Source of the DNA: Arthrobacter sp. U41
GTDB lineage: Bacteria > Actinomycetota > Actinomycetes > Actinomycetales > Micrococcaceae
Reading direction: 5' to 3'
Assembly (NCBI RefSeq): GCF_001750145.1
Contig: NZ_CP015732.1
Coordinates: 496,001-560,000, forward strand
Length of the DNA: 64,000 bases
Part shown: positions 16,105 to 23,945 of the stretch, piece by piece
Layout: the number at the start of each line of letters is the position of its first letter
Position numbering within the stretch: the first letter of the stretch is position 1
The notes under the pieces: generated by a model
Databases searched by the model: none
What the model was told of the DNA's origin: nothing
Seen by the model: the letters and a program-made list of their open reading frames with translations, nothing else
Made by a program: the position numbers and the translations under genes

Positions 16105-16859
16105 CAGATCGGCAATTTCACATCGGTTTGGAACCAGTACTGCAACTCGGACACCCAGGTCCCCCACACGCCGGTGGCCATCAGCAGGCCGAGCCCCACG
16201 AGGATTCCGCCGCCGGTGCGCTGGATGGCGAGCCGGTGCTTGCGGAAGAAGGACATCACGCCGATGCCGCGGCGCACGGCCAGGGCGATCAGCAGGAAGG
16301 GAATGCCCAGGCCCAGGCTATAGACGAACGCCAGGAACGCTCCCTTGGCCGCCGAGGACCCGCCGGAAAGGCTCAGCAGCTGGACCGCGGAATAGGTCGG
16401 GCCGATGCACGGCGCCCAGCCGAGGCCGAACGTGATGCCCAGCAGCGGCGCACCCCACAGCCCGGCCGGCGGTTTGGACTGGATCTTGGCGTCGCGCTGC
16501 AGCCAGCCGAATCCGCCCATAAACACCACCCCCATGATGATCACGAGGATGCCGAGAACTTGCGTGATCCAGGCGTTCTGCGTGCCGGTGATCAGCGTCC
16601 CGAGCTGCCCGAACGCCCCGCCGAGCAGCACAAAGATCACTGAGAAGCCCAGCACAAAAAGCCCGATGCCGGCCAGCATGCGGCCGCGCTTCTGCTTCTG
16701 GAGGTCGACGCCGGTCAGTCCCGTGACGTAGCCCAAATACCCCGGCACGAGCGGCAGCACGCAGGGCGAAAGGAAGGAGACGAAGCCGGCCAGCAGTGCC
16801 ACCGGGATGGCAAGCAGCAGCGATCCGCTGAGGATGGCTTCGGCGAAGGGGCTGTTCAC
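16104..16859 (-). CDS. ccdA: thiol-disulfide transmembrane carrier CcdA
   Basis: DsbD-family six-helix membrane protein of 251 aa that carries electrons from cytoplasmic thioredoxin to the outside, keeping apocytochrome c and ResA reduced. The two redox cysteines are seen in FLSPCVLPLVPGYLGY (near residue 32) and GLGWAPCIGP (near residue 150), both with the family's Pro-Cys context. It starts 17 bases after the resA stop and couples to resB by a TGATG overlap. Confidence 0.94.
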   Translation of the reverse strand: MNSPFAEAILSGSLLLAIPVALLAGFVSFLSPCVLPLVPGYLGYVTGLTGVDLQKQKRGRMLAGIGLFVLGFSVIFVLLGGAFGQLGTLITGTQNAWITQVLGILVIIMGVVFMGGFGWLQRDAKIQSKPPAGLWGAPLLGITFGLGWAPCIGPTYSAVQLLSLSGGSSAAKGAFLAFVYSLGLGIPFLLIALAVRRGIGVMSFFRKHRLAIQRTGGGILVGLGLLMATGVWGTWVSELQYWFQTDVKLPI

Positions 16860-16876
16860 GGTGGCTGGCCTGTCCG

Positions 16877-17506
16877 CTACTCGGCCACGGCAGCGGCGAT
16901 GAGCGACTTGAGGGTGCCCTTTTGGATCTCACCGAGGACACGGGAGGCCACACGGCCCTGCTTGTCCAGCACGAGCGTGGTGGGCACGGCCCCCGGGGGA
17001 ACGAGTCCGGAAACGGCCAGCAGCACGGCGCCGTCCTTGTCGTTGAAGCTCGGGTAGGTCAGGTTGAAGGTCTTGTCGAACGCTTCCGCCGTGGCCTTCT
17101 CGTCGCGGAGGTTGACGCCGAAGAACTGCACGCCCTGGGTCTTGAACTCCTGGTGCAGGGCCTCCAGCGAGGGTGCCTCCACCCGGCACGGTGCGCAGGC
17201 GGCGAACCAGAAGTTCAGCACGGTCACCTGGCCCTGGAAGGCTTCGGCAGTCACCGCGGTGCCGTCGAAGAGCGTGCCCTTGATCGCGATCGGGCTCTTG
17301 CGGTCCGCGACGGCGAACTCCGTCACCGACCCGTCGCCGGCCACGTAGTTCTTGTTGTCGCCGGCCTTGGCCTGCTGGGCCAGCGCATCCTCCTGCGCGC
17401 ATCCGGAGAGACCCAGCACGACGGCGAGGGCCGCACCGCCCGCTGATAGGACACTGCGGCGGGACAAGGGTGACACGTTTCCGGAATTTGCTGGGTTTGC
17501 GCTCAT
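16877..17506 (-). CDS. TlpA/ResA-like thiol-disulfide reductase lipoprotein
   Basis: Extracytoplasmic thioredoxin-fold protein of 209 aa that reduces the CxxCH cysteines of apocytochrome c. A signal peptide with a twin-arginine-like SRRSVL precedes lipobox LGLSGC. Redox motif CAPC is in NFWFAACAPCRVEAPS, with the cis-Pro region at PPGAVPTTLVLD. ATG at 17506 is chosen because it lies 2 bases after the histidine-phosphatase stop and starts directly at the signal peptide; a longer in-frame start would overlap that gene. Second gene of the cytochrome maturation operon. Confidence 0.92.
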   Translation of the reverse strand: MSANPANSGNVSPLSRRSVLSAGGAALAVVLGLSGCAQEDALAQQAKAGDNKNYVAGDGSVTEFAVADRKSPIAIKGTLFDGTAVTAEAFQGQVTVLNFWFAACAPCRVEAPSLEALHQEFKTQGVQFFGVNLRDEKATAEAFDKTFNLTYPSFNDKDGAVLLAVSGLVPPGAVPTTLVLDKQGRVASRVLGEIQKGTLKSLIAAAVAE

Positions 17507-17508
17507 AC

Positions 17509-18174
17509 TCAGGCTCCGGGGGTGCTGGACGCACCGGGAAGTAGGGCGGCCGCCGGCTCGCTGTAGTCGACCCGCAGAAGGTTCCCGTCGCCGTCGAACA
17601 CCAGGGAGGTGACCGAGGTGAGGGTGCATTCGCGTTTGCGCGGATCATGCCAGAGGGGCCTGCCCTCGGCGCTGAGCCGGGTGGCCCAGATCGGCAGCTG
17701 GTGGCTGACCAGGATCGCTTCGGCCCCGTCGCCACCGAGCTCGATGGCCCGCAGCCGGGCATCCTGGACCGCGGCGATCACTCGGGCGGCCTGCTCCTTG
17801 TACGGCTCGCCCCAGGAGGGCCGGAACGGGTTGCGCAGCATGGGCCAGTGCCTCGGTTTGAGGATCTCCGCCTTGTCGACGTGGAGTCCCTCGAAGTAGT
17901 TTTCGGCCTCGATGATGCGGGCCTCGGTGGTGATGGCCAGGTTGAGGGCCGCCGCGATGGGCTCTGCCGTTTCCTGGGCGCGGGTCAGCGGTGAGGCAAC
18001 GAGGTGGACGATCTTCGCGCCCTGCCGGGACCGCTCACTGAAGTGCTCCGCAAGCGTCCGGGCCATCTCGCGGCCGAGCTCGGAGAGGTGGAACTCGGGC
18101 AGCCTGCCGTAGAGGACGCCATCGGGATTGTGGACCTCGCCGTGGCGGAGCAAATGAACAGTGGCTTGGGGCAT
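17509..18174 (-). CDS. histidine phosphatase family protein
   Basis: Soluble branch-1 histidine phosphatase (phosphoglycerate mutase-like) of 221 aa. The phospho-acceptor motif LLRHGEV lies at the N-terminus and the second catalytic His is in AILVSHQLPIW. The ATG at 18174 (MPQATVHLLRHG) fits the family start. A longer in-frame start at 18204 is possible but adds non-conserved residues. It is the first gene ahead of resA-ccdA-resB-ccsB, a recurrent actinobacterial arrangement. Its substrate and link to cytochrome c maturation are not established. Confidence 0.88.
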   Translation of the reverse strand: MPQATVHLLRHGEVHNPDGVLYGRLPEFHLSELGREMARTLAEHFSERSRQGAKIVHLVASPLTRAQETAEPIAAALNLAITTEARIIEAENYFEGLHVDKAEILKPRHWPMLRNPFRPSWGEPYKEQAARVIAAVQDARLRAIELGGDGAEAILVSHQLPIWATRLSAEGRPLWHDPRKRECTLTSVTSLVFDGDGNLLRVDYSEPAAALLPGASSTPGA

Positions 18175-18274
18175 GTGTACCAGTTTCTCAAAGGGCAGGG
18201 GCAATGACGAAATCTTCTACAGGAAGTAGAACTCAAGAGTTTTGCGAAATGTTCCCTGGAGTTGGAATAAAAGA

Positions 18275-18322
18275 TGCAAATGCATGTTTATACTGGGTGA
18301 AGCAGTTAGTTGAGATTTCAAC
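18275..18322 (+). promoter_or_regulatory. AT-rich promoter with two palindromes upstream of yceI
   Basis: In an AT-rich island (18205-18382) unlike its surroundings, the perfect palindrome ATGCAAATGCAT (18275-18286) is followed by a -10-like TATACT (18290-18295) and then a second perfect dyad, GTTGA-gatt-TCAAC (18309-18322), just after the predicted +1. The second resembles MarR-type sites. The -35 is weak. No MarR gene is nearby. A Shine-Dalgarno TAGGAG lies before the yceI ATG. Confidence 0.5.
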
Positions 18323-18382
18323 CAATGAAGTCCCGGCTGACGATCAGAACGCACGAACCACCCGACATATAGGAGAAACACC

Positions 18383-18931
18383 ATGGCACTTCCCGCCAAC
18401 GTCACCACCGGCCTCTGGACCCTCGACAACTCGCACTCCGAGATTGCCTTCACCGTCCGCCACGCGGGCATCAGCAAGGTCCGCGGCCAGTTCAAGGATG
18501 CAGAAGCTACCCTGGACCTCGCCGAGAACGTGGCCGACTCCAAGGTCAACGCCACGATCAAGACCGCGAGCTTTGACTCCGGCGACGCCAACCGCGACGG
18601 CCACGTCCGCGGCGAAGACTTCTTCGACGTCGAGAAGTTCCCGGAAATCTCCTTCGTCTCCAACACCATCGCCCCCAAGGGTGACGCTTACGAACTCCAG
18701 GGCGAGCTCACCATCAAGGGCGTTACCCGTCCGGTGGCACTCGAAACCGAATTCAACGGCGTGGCAGTCGACCCGTTCGGCATGACCCGCGCCGGCCTGT
18801 CCGCCGAGACCACGATCAGCCGCAAGGACTTCGGCCTGACCTGGAACGCAGTCCTCGAAGCCGGCGGCGTGCTCGTCAGCGACAAGGTTGCCGTCAACCT
18901 CGAACTGGCCTTCATCGCTCCCGCAGCCTAG
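18383..18931 (+). CDS. YceI family lipid-binding protein
   Basis: Protein of 182 aa with the YceI fold, an eight-stranded lipocalin-like barrel that binds polyisoprenoids in characterised relatives. The start WTLDNSHSEIAFTVRHAGIS and GHVRGEDFFDVEKFPEISF are diagnostic, and the ITGELTIKGVTRPV-type strand is present as GELTIKGVTRPV. No signal peptide is seen, so it is probably cytoplasmic, unlike periplasmic proteobacterial YceI. TAGGAG Shine-Dalgarno 8 bases upstream. Codon use is strongly biased to C-ending codons, consistent with high expression. Confidence 0.93.
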   Translation: MALPANVTTGLWTLDNSHSEIAFTVRHAGISKVRGQFKDAEATLDLAENVADSKVNATIKTASFDSGDANRDGHVRGEDFFDVEKFPEISFVSNTIAPKGDAYELQGELTIKGVTRPVALETEFNGVAVDPFGMTRAGLSAETTISRKDFGLTWNAVLEAGGVLVSDKVAVNLELAFIAPAA

Positions 18932-18994
18932 TCAGTAAACGCTCGGCCGGCCGGTCCCCCGGACCTGGCCGGCCCGCGGTCTGCAGCCGCCCAA

Positions 18995-19027
18995 CACCCC
19001 GCCCCGTCCTTGTGATGGAGCGGGGTG
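18995..19027 (+). terminator. possible terminator after yceI
   Basis: CACCCCGC and GCGGGGTG form 8-bp arms around a 17-base loop that can pair further internally; TGCGTTTAA follows. It lies 64 bases after the yceI stop in the 243-bp spacer before the next gene. T tract is short, so the assignment is tentative. Confidence 0.4.
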
Positions 19028-19174
19028 CTGCGTTTAACCCGCAGGTGCTGCCGGGGGGCGCAGCGGGGCCTTCCGCACGCTCCGGCAGGGTTGAGTTTGG
19101 CGCCGTCCCGACATGCTCCGCAACACGCTCAGATTCCCTAGATACCGGCACATCCGCCGTCTACAGTGAGAGCC

Positions 19175-19924
19175 ATGAGCAACCCCAATGAGGTACCTCC
19201 TCCGCAGCAGCCGGGTGCCCAGCCCCCGACGTCGGGCAACGTTCCGCCCGCAGGTTCCGAGCCGCCCCGCGCCACGCCGCCTGTGCCCGGGGGAAACCAG
19301 CCGCCGGGGTACCAGGCACCGGGGTACCAGGCACCGGGGCAGCCGGGACCGGGGTTCCAGCCGCCGCAGCAGGGTTACCAGCCGCCGTCGGCCGACCAGC
19401 CACCGAGCTACCAGGCACCGGGGCAAGGGCCCGGCGGATTCCGCTTTGCCATGCCGGCGGACCGGCCGCGGAACATCTACGACGCAATGCCGCGCGGCGG
19501 GTTCTCCGGGATGTTTACGGTCACCGGGATGCCGACCGAGCTGAAGGTGTCCTACTGGATCTGGCTCATCGGCGGATTGTTGGGCGTGCTCGGCGGCGTC
19601 GTCGGCCTCCTCGGGGCGGTCGTGCTCCTGGCAGTCATTCCGGGCCTGGGCTTCCTGATCCTCCTGCTGGTGCTGGTGGCCCTGGCACTCGCAGCGGCAC
19701 AGGTCATCCTGAGCATGAAAATGAAGGAAGGGCACGAATGGGCCCGCTTCGCCCTCACGATCGTTGCCGGCATTTCCCTGCTGCTGGCCATCCTCAACGC
19801 CAGCGCGGCTGACGGCCGCGGCGGCGGCAGCTGGCCGAGTTTCATCATCAGCCTGGTGGCGGTCGTGCTGATGTGGCTGCCCAACTCGCAGGCATGGTTT
19901 GCCTCGCTGCGGGGCCGGGCCTGA
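19175..19924 (+). CDS. Pro/Gln-rich N-terminus, membrane protein of unknown function
   Basis: Protein of 249 aa. About 90 residues of Pro, Gln, Gly and Tyr with repeats such as GYQAPGYQAPGQ are followed by a conserved-looking FAMPADRPRNIYDAMPRG segment and three to four transmembrane helices (about residues 125-175 and 190-240). I do not recognise a named domain beyond this architecture. ATG at 19175 is chosen because TACAGT lies 7 bases before it; an in-frame start three codons earlier is less likely. It pairs with the next gene, which has the same design. Confidence 0.72.
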   Translation: MSNPNEVPPPQQPGAQPPTSGNVPPAGSEPPRATPPVPGGNQPPGYQAPGYQAPGQPGPGFQPPQQGYQPPSADQPPSYQAPGQGPGGFRFAMPADRPRNIYDAMPRGGFSGMFTVTGMPTELKVSYWIWLIGGLLGVLGGVVGLLGAVVLLAVIPGLGFLILLLVLVALALAAAQVILSMKMKEGHEWARFALTIVAGISLLLAILNASAADGRGGGSWPSFIISLVAVVLMWLPNSQAWFASLRGRA

Positions 19925-20091
19925 GCTGGAGGGCGCCGTCGGGCATGTCCCCCGCCGCGGCCTCGAGAATATCTCTGCGGAATGATCCGCGCGGGCGGCG
20001 ACGCGCGGTACGGTAAACGTAAACCATGCTGGGGGCAGGGCAGGAAGCTGTTTCCGGTATCCGAACCAGACCGCCATGCAAAGGAACTCCA

Positions 20092-20928
20092 ATGAGCATC
20101 CCGCCAGTCCCGCCGTCAAACCCGGACGCCCCCGAACCGGGCGAACAGCCGGCACCCCGCTACGGCCAGAACGCACCCCAGTACGGCCAGCAGCCGCCCT
20201 CCGCGCCGCAGTATGGGCAGACCCCGCCCGCCGCGCCCCAATATGGCCAGGCCCCGTCGGCACCGCAGTACGGGCAGAACGCCCCGCAGTTCGGCCAGCA
20301 GGCTCCGCAGTACGGGCAGAACGCCCCGCAGGTTCCGCAGTACGGCCAGAACCCACCGCAGTACAACCAGCCCCAGTACAACCAGCAGGCGCCGCAGTAC
20401 GGCCAGCCCGGCTACGGCCAGTCCCCCTACGGCCAGTTTCCCTCGGATCTGCCGCAGGCCATGGCGGGCAGTGCGGGCACGCCCAAGCTCATCAACACGG
20501 CATTCTGGCTCATCGTCGCCGCCGGCACGGTCTGGGTTCTGTCGCTCCTGCTGGCCATCGGCATGATCGACTCCCCCGAGATGCGGGCCGAGTTCGAAGA
20601 TCGGATGGCCGGGAGCGGCGCTGAGATCAGGTTCGAAGACATCAGGGGATTCCTGGTCGGCAGCATCGTGGCCTTCGCCGTGATCGGCGCCGGTCTCTAC
20701 GCGCTCGTGGCCTTCAACGTGCGCAAAGGCAAGAACTGGGCGCGGATCCTCGGTACTGTCTTCGCCGCCCTGTCGATCCTCAGCATTTTCCCGCTGAGCC
20801 TGGGCACCCTGGCCGTCCTCCTCGGCATCGCCGGCATCGTGATGCTGTACCTGCCCGCGACGTCGCCGTACTTCACCAAGCGGCAGCCGTTCGCCAACCC
20901 CTACGGCCAGCCGGGCAAGCCCTACTAA
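20092..20928 (+). CDS. YGQ-repeat N-terminus, membrane protein of unknown function
   Basis: Protein of 278 aa. Residues 18-120 are an imperfect array of about a dozen QYGQ/PQYGQ units, low-complexity and probably disordered on the cytoplasmic side. Then come four transmembrane helices (FWLIVAAGTVWVLSLLLAIG first) with a hydrophilic loop of about 35 residues and the NVRKGKNWARILGT segment, seen in many actinobacterial small membrane proteins. ATG at 20092 is chosen for its AAAGGA Shine-Dalgarno. It is a distant architectural relative of the preceding protein, with ARF/ARI after KxGxxWAR in both. Confidence 0.75.
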   Translation: MSIPPVPPSNPDAPEPGEQPAPRYGQNAPQYGQQPPSAPQYGQTPPAAPQYGQAPSAPQYGQNAPQFGQQAPQYGQNAPQVPQYGQNPPQYNQPQYNQQAPQYGQPGYGQSPYGQFPSDLPQAMAGSAGTPKLINTAFWLIVAAGTVWVLSLLLAIGMIDSPEMRAEFEDRMAGSGAEIRFEDIRGFLVGSIVAFAVIGAGLYALVAFNVRKGKNWARILGTVFAALSILSIFPLSLGTLAVLLGIAGIVMLYLPATSPYFTKRQPFANPYGQPGKPY

Positions 20929-20995
20929 AGCAGGCCGCACCGAAGCAACAAGGAACCGACGCAGAGGGCGCGGGAGCCGGAGATGCTGACTGAAG

Positions 20996-21703
20996 CTAGT
21001 CAGCATCCTCCGGGTCCTGCGCCCTTTGTGCGTGGTAGGCGAGAATCTGCAGTTCGGTGGCCATGTCCACCTTGCGCAGGTTGACCCCCGGCGGCACCTG
21101 AAGCATCACCGGGGCAAAACTGAGAATGCTCCGCACGCCGGCGGCAATCACCCGGTCGCAGACGTCCTGCGCCACAGCGGCCGGCAGGGCGAGCACCACC
21201 ATGTTGGCTCCGGTCCGTTGCAGTACCGGCTCGAGGTCGGCGGCGTCACTGACACGCAGCCAGCCCACCTCGCTGCCCACCACCATCTGGTCGGCGTCGA
21301 AAATCGCAACAATTTCAAAGCCCCGGGATTCGAAGCCGCCGTACCGGGCCAGCGCCTTGCCGAGGTTGCCGGCACCGACGATTGCGACCTTCCAGTCGTG
21401 CGTCAGGCCCAGCGCGGCGGCAATATGCCGGTTGAGGTACTGCACCTCGTAGCCGACGCCACGGGTCCCGTAGGAGCCAACATAGGAAAGGTCTTTGCGG
21501 AGCGTGGAGGAGCTGACCCCTGAAGCCTCGGCCAGGGATTCGGACGAGACCCGGTCAACGCCCTCCGCGAGCAGGGTGGTAAGGGCGCGCAAATAAATGG
21601 TCAGCCGGGCCACGGCCGCGGGCGGAATCTGCTTGGTGGCAGTCCCAGGTCCCCCGGGCATCGCGTCAGGGGATGAATCCAGCGAAGTCACTATCTGCTC
21701 CAT
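20996..21703 (-). CDS. rex: redox-sensing transcriptional repressor Rex
   Basis: NADH/NAD+-sensing repressor of 235 aa. The N-terminal winged helix (AAVARLTIYLRALTTLLAEG, SSTLRKDLSYVGSYGTRGVGY) is followed by a Rossmann domain with VGAGNLGKALARYGGF. Rex represses respiratory and fermentative genes when NAD+ is high. A -10-like TAGAGT (21729-21724) lies 20 bases upstream of the ATG. The glutaredoxin-like gene lies just upstream on the same strand. The nearby menaquinone and cytochrome maturation genes are plausible regulon members, but I found no clear Rex site here. Confidence 0.95.
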   Translation of the reverse strand: MEQIVTSLDSSPDAMPGGPGTATKQIPPAAVARLTIYLRALTTLLAEGVDRVSSESLAEASGVSSSTLRKDLSYVGSYGTRGVGYEVQYLNRHIAAALGLTHDWKVAIVGAGNLGKALARYGGFESRGFEIVAIFDADQMVVGSEVGWLRVSDAADLEPVLQRTGANMVVLALPAAVAQDVCDRVIAAGVRSILSFAPVMLQVPPGVNLRKVDMATELQILAYHAQRAQDPEDAD

Positions 21704-21763
21704 TGAGTCGCGTTGTGCCTTCCACTCTAGGGCCCACGCGGTTCAGCGAACAAAGCAGGCGCT

Positions 21764-22024
21764 TCAGGCCTGCTGGCCCAGCGCCCGCCGCAGCGTCCGC
21801 TCCAGCCGGACTTCATCAATCTTCCAGAAATCCCGCTGGACACCGTCCACCAGCAGCACCGGAATCTCCTCCGCGAAACGTTCCCGCAGCTCGACGTCGT
21901 CATCCACCGGCTGCTCCCGCCAGCCGATCCCGAGACTCTTTGTGACGCGGTCGACGGCGTCGCGCGCCGCCGGGCAGAGGTGGCAGTCAGCTTTGGTGAT
22001 GAGGACGACGTCTGGGCTTGGCAT
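21764..22024 (-). CDS. glutaredoxin-like protein (DUF836)
   Basis: Small thioredoxin-fold protein of 86 aa. Redox motif CHLC near residue 14 (LITKADCHLCPAARDAV), then EEIPVLLVDGVQ with the cis-Pro. A long in-frame extension exists upstream but is antisense to the HAD gene. ATG at 22024 is preferred because the fold begins there and TACCTT lies 6 bases upstream, predicting a leaderless mRNA. It directly precedes rex on the same strand, a common actinobacterial pairing. Confidence 0.9.
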   Translation of the reverse strand: MPSPDVVLITKADCHLCPAARDAVDRVTKSLGIGWREQPVDDDVELRERFAEEIPVLLVDGVQRDFWKIDEVRLERTLRRALGQQA

Positions 22025-22135
22025 GGCTCCAAGGTAGCCCGGCGGCGCATACCGCGTCGACGCGCCTGACACATTCAGCACCACCGCGGCGGCCGGGAGA
22101 CGGGAACCGGCCCAGGCTTTGACTAGACTCGTGGC

Positions 22136-22954
22136 ATGCCCGAAGAGAAGTACGTCGCTGTGGTTACAGCGCCTGTTGCAGCACCGCAGCACGGCGAAGC
22201 CGCGTTCTTCGACGTCGACAACACCCTCATGCGGGGCGCCAGCCTGTTCCATGTGGCCCGCAAGATGCACCAGCGCGGGGCGTTCACGATTCCCGAGGCG
22301 GCCGGGATCGCCTGGAAGCAGCTGATGTTCGTGCTGCGGGGGGAGAAGATGGATGACATCCACGCCGTCCGCGACACGGCCATGGCACTGGCCGCCGGAT
22401 TCACCGTTGAGGACGTCCAGGCCCTCGGCGAAGAAGTTTATGACGAAATGATCGAATCCCGGATCTGGCCGGGGGCCAAAGCCCTGGCCGAGCAGCACCT
22501 CCGGGTGGGCCGCAGGGTTTGGCTCGTGACGGCAACACCGATCGAGGTGGCCACGGTCATCTCGACCAGGCTGGGCCTCACCGGCGCCCTCGGCACCGTG
22601 GGCGAAATCCTGGACGGCGCCTACACCGGACGGCTGGTCGGCGATATCCTGCACGGCCCCGCCAAGGCCGTGGCCGTCCGCGCGGTGGCCGACGCCGAGG
22701 GGCTGGATCTGGCCCGGTGCTGGGCGTACAGCGATTCGCACAACGACATCCCGCTGCTGAGCATGGTGGGGCACCCCGTGGCGATCAACCCCGATGCCAG
22801 GCTCCGCCGCCATGCCCGCGAAAACAACTGGCCGGTCTACGACTTCCGCTCCGGACGGCGCGCGGCCACCCTTGGGCTCAAGGCAGCCACCGCAGGAGGG
22901 GTCATCTACGGCCTCTGGCGGGGGTTCTCCCGCTTCCGCGGCCCCATTCTCTGA
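22136..22954 (+). CDS. HAD-IB family phosphatase (SerB-like)
   Basis: Haloacid-dehalogenase superfamily IB hydrolase of 272 aa. Motif I DVDNT (FFDVDNTLMRG near residue 25), motif II LVTATP and motifs III/IV YSDSHNDIPLL are intact. The helical cap resembles phosphoserine phosphatase-like proteins. The C-terminus ends with a hydrophobic amphipathic segment (LKAATAGGVIYGLWRGFSRF) that may touch the membrane. Substrate unknown; actinobacterial relatives are often annotated as HAD-IB hydrolases rather than true SerB. TAGACT lies 6 bases before ATG; leaderless mRNA predicted. Confidence 0.9.
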   Translation: MPEEKYVAVVTAPVAAPQHGEAAFFDVDNTLMRGASLFHVARKMHQRGAFTIPEAAGIAWKQLMFVLRGEKMDDIHAVRDTAMALAAGFTVEDVQALGEEVYDEMIESRIWPGAKALAEQHLRVGRRVWLVTATPIEVATVISTRLGLTGALGTVGEILDGAYTGRLVGDILHGPAKAVAVRAVADAEGLDLARCWAYSDSHNDIPLLSMVGHPVAINPDARLRRHARENNWPVYDFRSGRRAATLGLKAATAGGVIYGLWRGFSRFRGPIL

Positions 22955-22990
22955 CCCGTGCCCCTTCCGCACCGCCGGCCCGCCTCTTTC

Positions 22991-23050
22991 CGCTGCGCTT
23001 TCGGTCGAGCGCTACGCGGATCTGCGTAGCGCTCGACCGAAAGCGCAGCG
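22991..23050. repeat. perfect 27-bp inverted repeat with 6-base loop
   Basis: Arms 22991-23017 and 23024-23050 are exactly complementary over 27 bases, separated by ggatct. It lies 36 bases after the HAD gene stop and beyond the terminator of the convergent bS22 gene. The absence of a T tract and the perfect match argue against a simple intrinsic terminator. Origin unknown. Confidence 0.9.
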
Positions 23051-23076
23051 TCAAACGGAACGCGCCTGGAGTCGCC

Positions 23077-23113
23077 AAAGAAAATGCCCGCTGCCGGGAA
23101 GGCAACGGGCATT
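23077..23113 (-). terminator. intrinsic terminator of the bS22 gene
   Basis: On the minus strand, 13-base arms AATGCCCGTTGCC/GGCAGCGGGCATT (one T-G pair) with a 5-base loop are followed by TTTTCTTT. It begins about 20 bases after the stop codon. Textbook rho-independent structure. Confidence 0.85.
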
Positions 23114-23132
23114 CACATGATGCGAAGTATCT

Positions 23133-23231
23133 CTACTTCTTATTGCGACGCTGGTGGCGCGTCTTGCGAAGCAGCTTGCGGTGCTTCTTCTTGGCCATAC
23201 GCTTGCGACGCTTCTTAATAACTGAACCCAC
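23133..23231 (-). CDS. 30S ribosomal protein bS22 (AURKAIP1/COX24 domain)
   Basis: Very small basic protein of 32 aa, MGSVIKKRRKRMAKKKHRKL followed by LRKTRHQRRNKK, with 20 Lys/Arg residues. This matches the actinobacterial AURKAIP1/COX24-domain protein seen on the small subunit near the decoding centre in mycobacterial ribosome structures (bS22). GTG start with AAGGAA five bases upstream, and its own strong terminator. Easily missed because of its length. The 199-bp spacer upstream probably holds its promoter. Confidence 0.93.
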   Translation of the reverse strand: MGSVIKKRRKRMAKKKHRKLLRKTRHQRRNKK

Positions 23232-23430
23232 GAAAGTTCCTTACCGGCTAGATGCAGTACCTGCCTGTTGGAAAGCGTCCGCGGGCTAAGCAGCAGACTG
23301 TACAACTGACAGGTTCTTACAATGACGTAAAACGTTCCTTAACAGGGTACCGCCTATCGGGGGCACACCATGACCGCAGGAGCCGCTGGGTGCCTGCGGG
23401 TCCCTGTTCCGGCCGAAGAAGTCGGCGGAC

Positions 23431-23643
23431 TCAGCCTGTTTCCGTGTTTCCGTCGACGACGGCCCCCCTGAGGTACTGTTCGACGGCGGTTTCCGGCACC
23501 CGGTATGAGCGCCCGAACCGGACAGCCGGCATCTCGCCGGAATGAACAAGACGGTACACGGTCATTTTCGATACCCGCATCGTGTCCGCGACTTCCGCCA
23601 CGGTCAAGAAGCGTGCGTTGGAGAAGTTAGCCTCCGAAGACAT
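23431..23643 (-). CDS. BldC-like MerR-type helix-turn-helix regulator
   Basis: Small DNA-binding protein of 70 aa consisting of one winged-HTH domain: FLTVAEVADTMRVSKMTVYR (helix-turn-helix), LVHSGEMPAVRFGRSYRVPE (wing) and a short tail. It matches the BldC / excisionase-type family that in Streptomyces controls development and in other actinobacteria is widespread. ATG at 23643 is chosen with the purine-rich AAGGAATTAGGGAA upstream; an in-frame TTG at 23664 would add seven residues. Targets are not predictable. Confidence 0.88.
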   Translation of the reverse strand: MSSEANFSNARFLTVAEVADTMRVSKMTVYRLVHSGEMPAVRFGRSYRVPETAVEQYLRGAVVDGNTETG

Positions 23644-23808
23644 TTCCCTAATTCCTTTACTCAAGCGAACGGCAGCCTCATCTTTACGACATGGCGGTGT
23701 GCCGATGCTGAGCCATCAAACAACCATGTACTAGATACTGTAGGGGCTGATGGTGCCCCTGTGAAAGGGTTGCGTGCGAATCCCCGGGGCCGGGGAGCGG
23801 AATTCCGC

Positions 23809-23945
23809 GGTCCGACCCCGCTGAGCGGCCTAACCGCGGGTGCGGCGGATGCGCGCGGAGCGGCCCAACCGCTGAGCGGTCCGACCCCGCTGAGCGGCCT
23901 AACCGCGGAGCGTCCTAACCGCGGGTGCGGCGGATGCGCGCGGAG
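23809..23945. repeat. direct repeats duplicating the 3' end of the DAHP synthase gene
   Basis: A 32-bp sequence (23829-23860) recurs exactly at 23914-23945, offset 85, where it forms the last codons and stop of the DAHP synthase gene. A 31-bp sequence (23809-23839) recurs at 23878-23908, offset 69. Most of the region 23665-23914 beyond this repeat block shows no gene. Confidence 0.85.

Noticed and set aside
21764..22972. 402-codon reading of the glutaredoxin-like gene
   Set aside because: The first 316 codons are antisense to the HAD phosphatase gene; the thioredoxin fold and a leaderless start signal begin at 22024.
23740..23810. tRNA-like segment (GGTTGCGTGCGAATCCCCGG)
   Set aside because: The T-arm-like string has no matching acceptor, D or anticodon arms around it.
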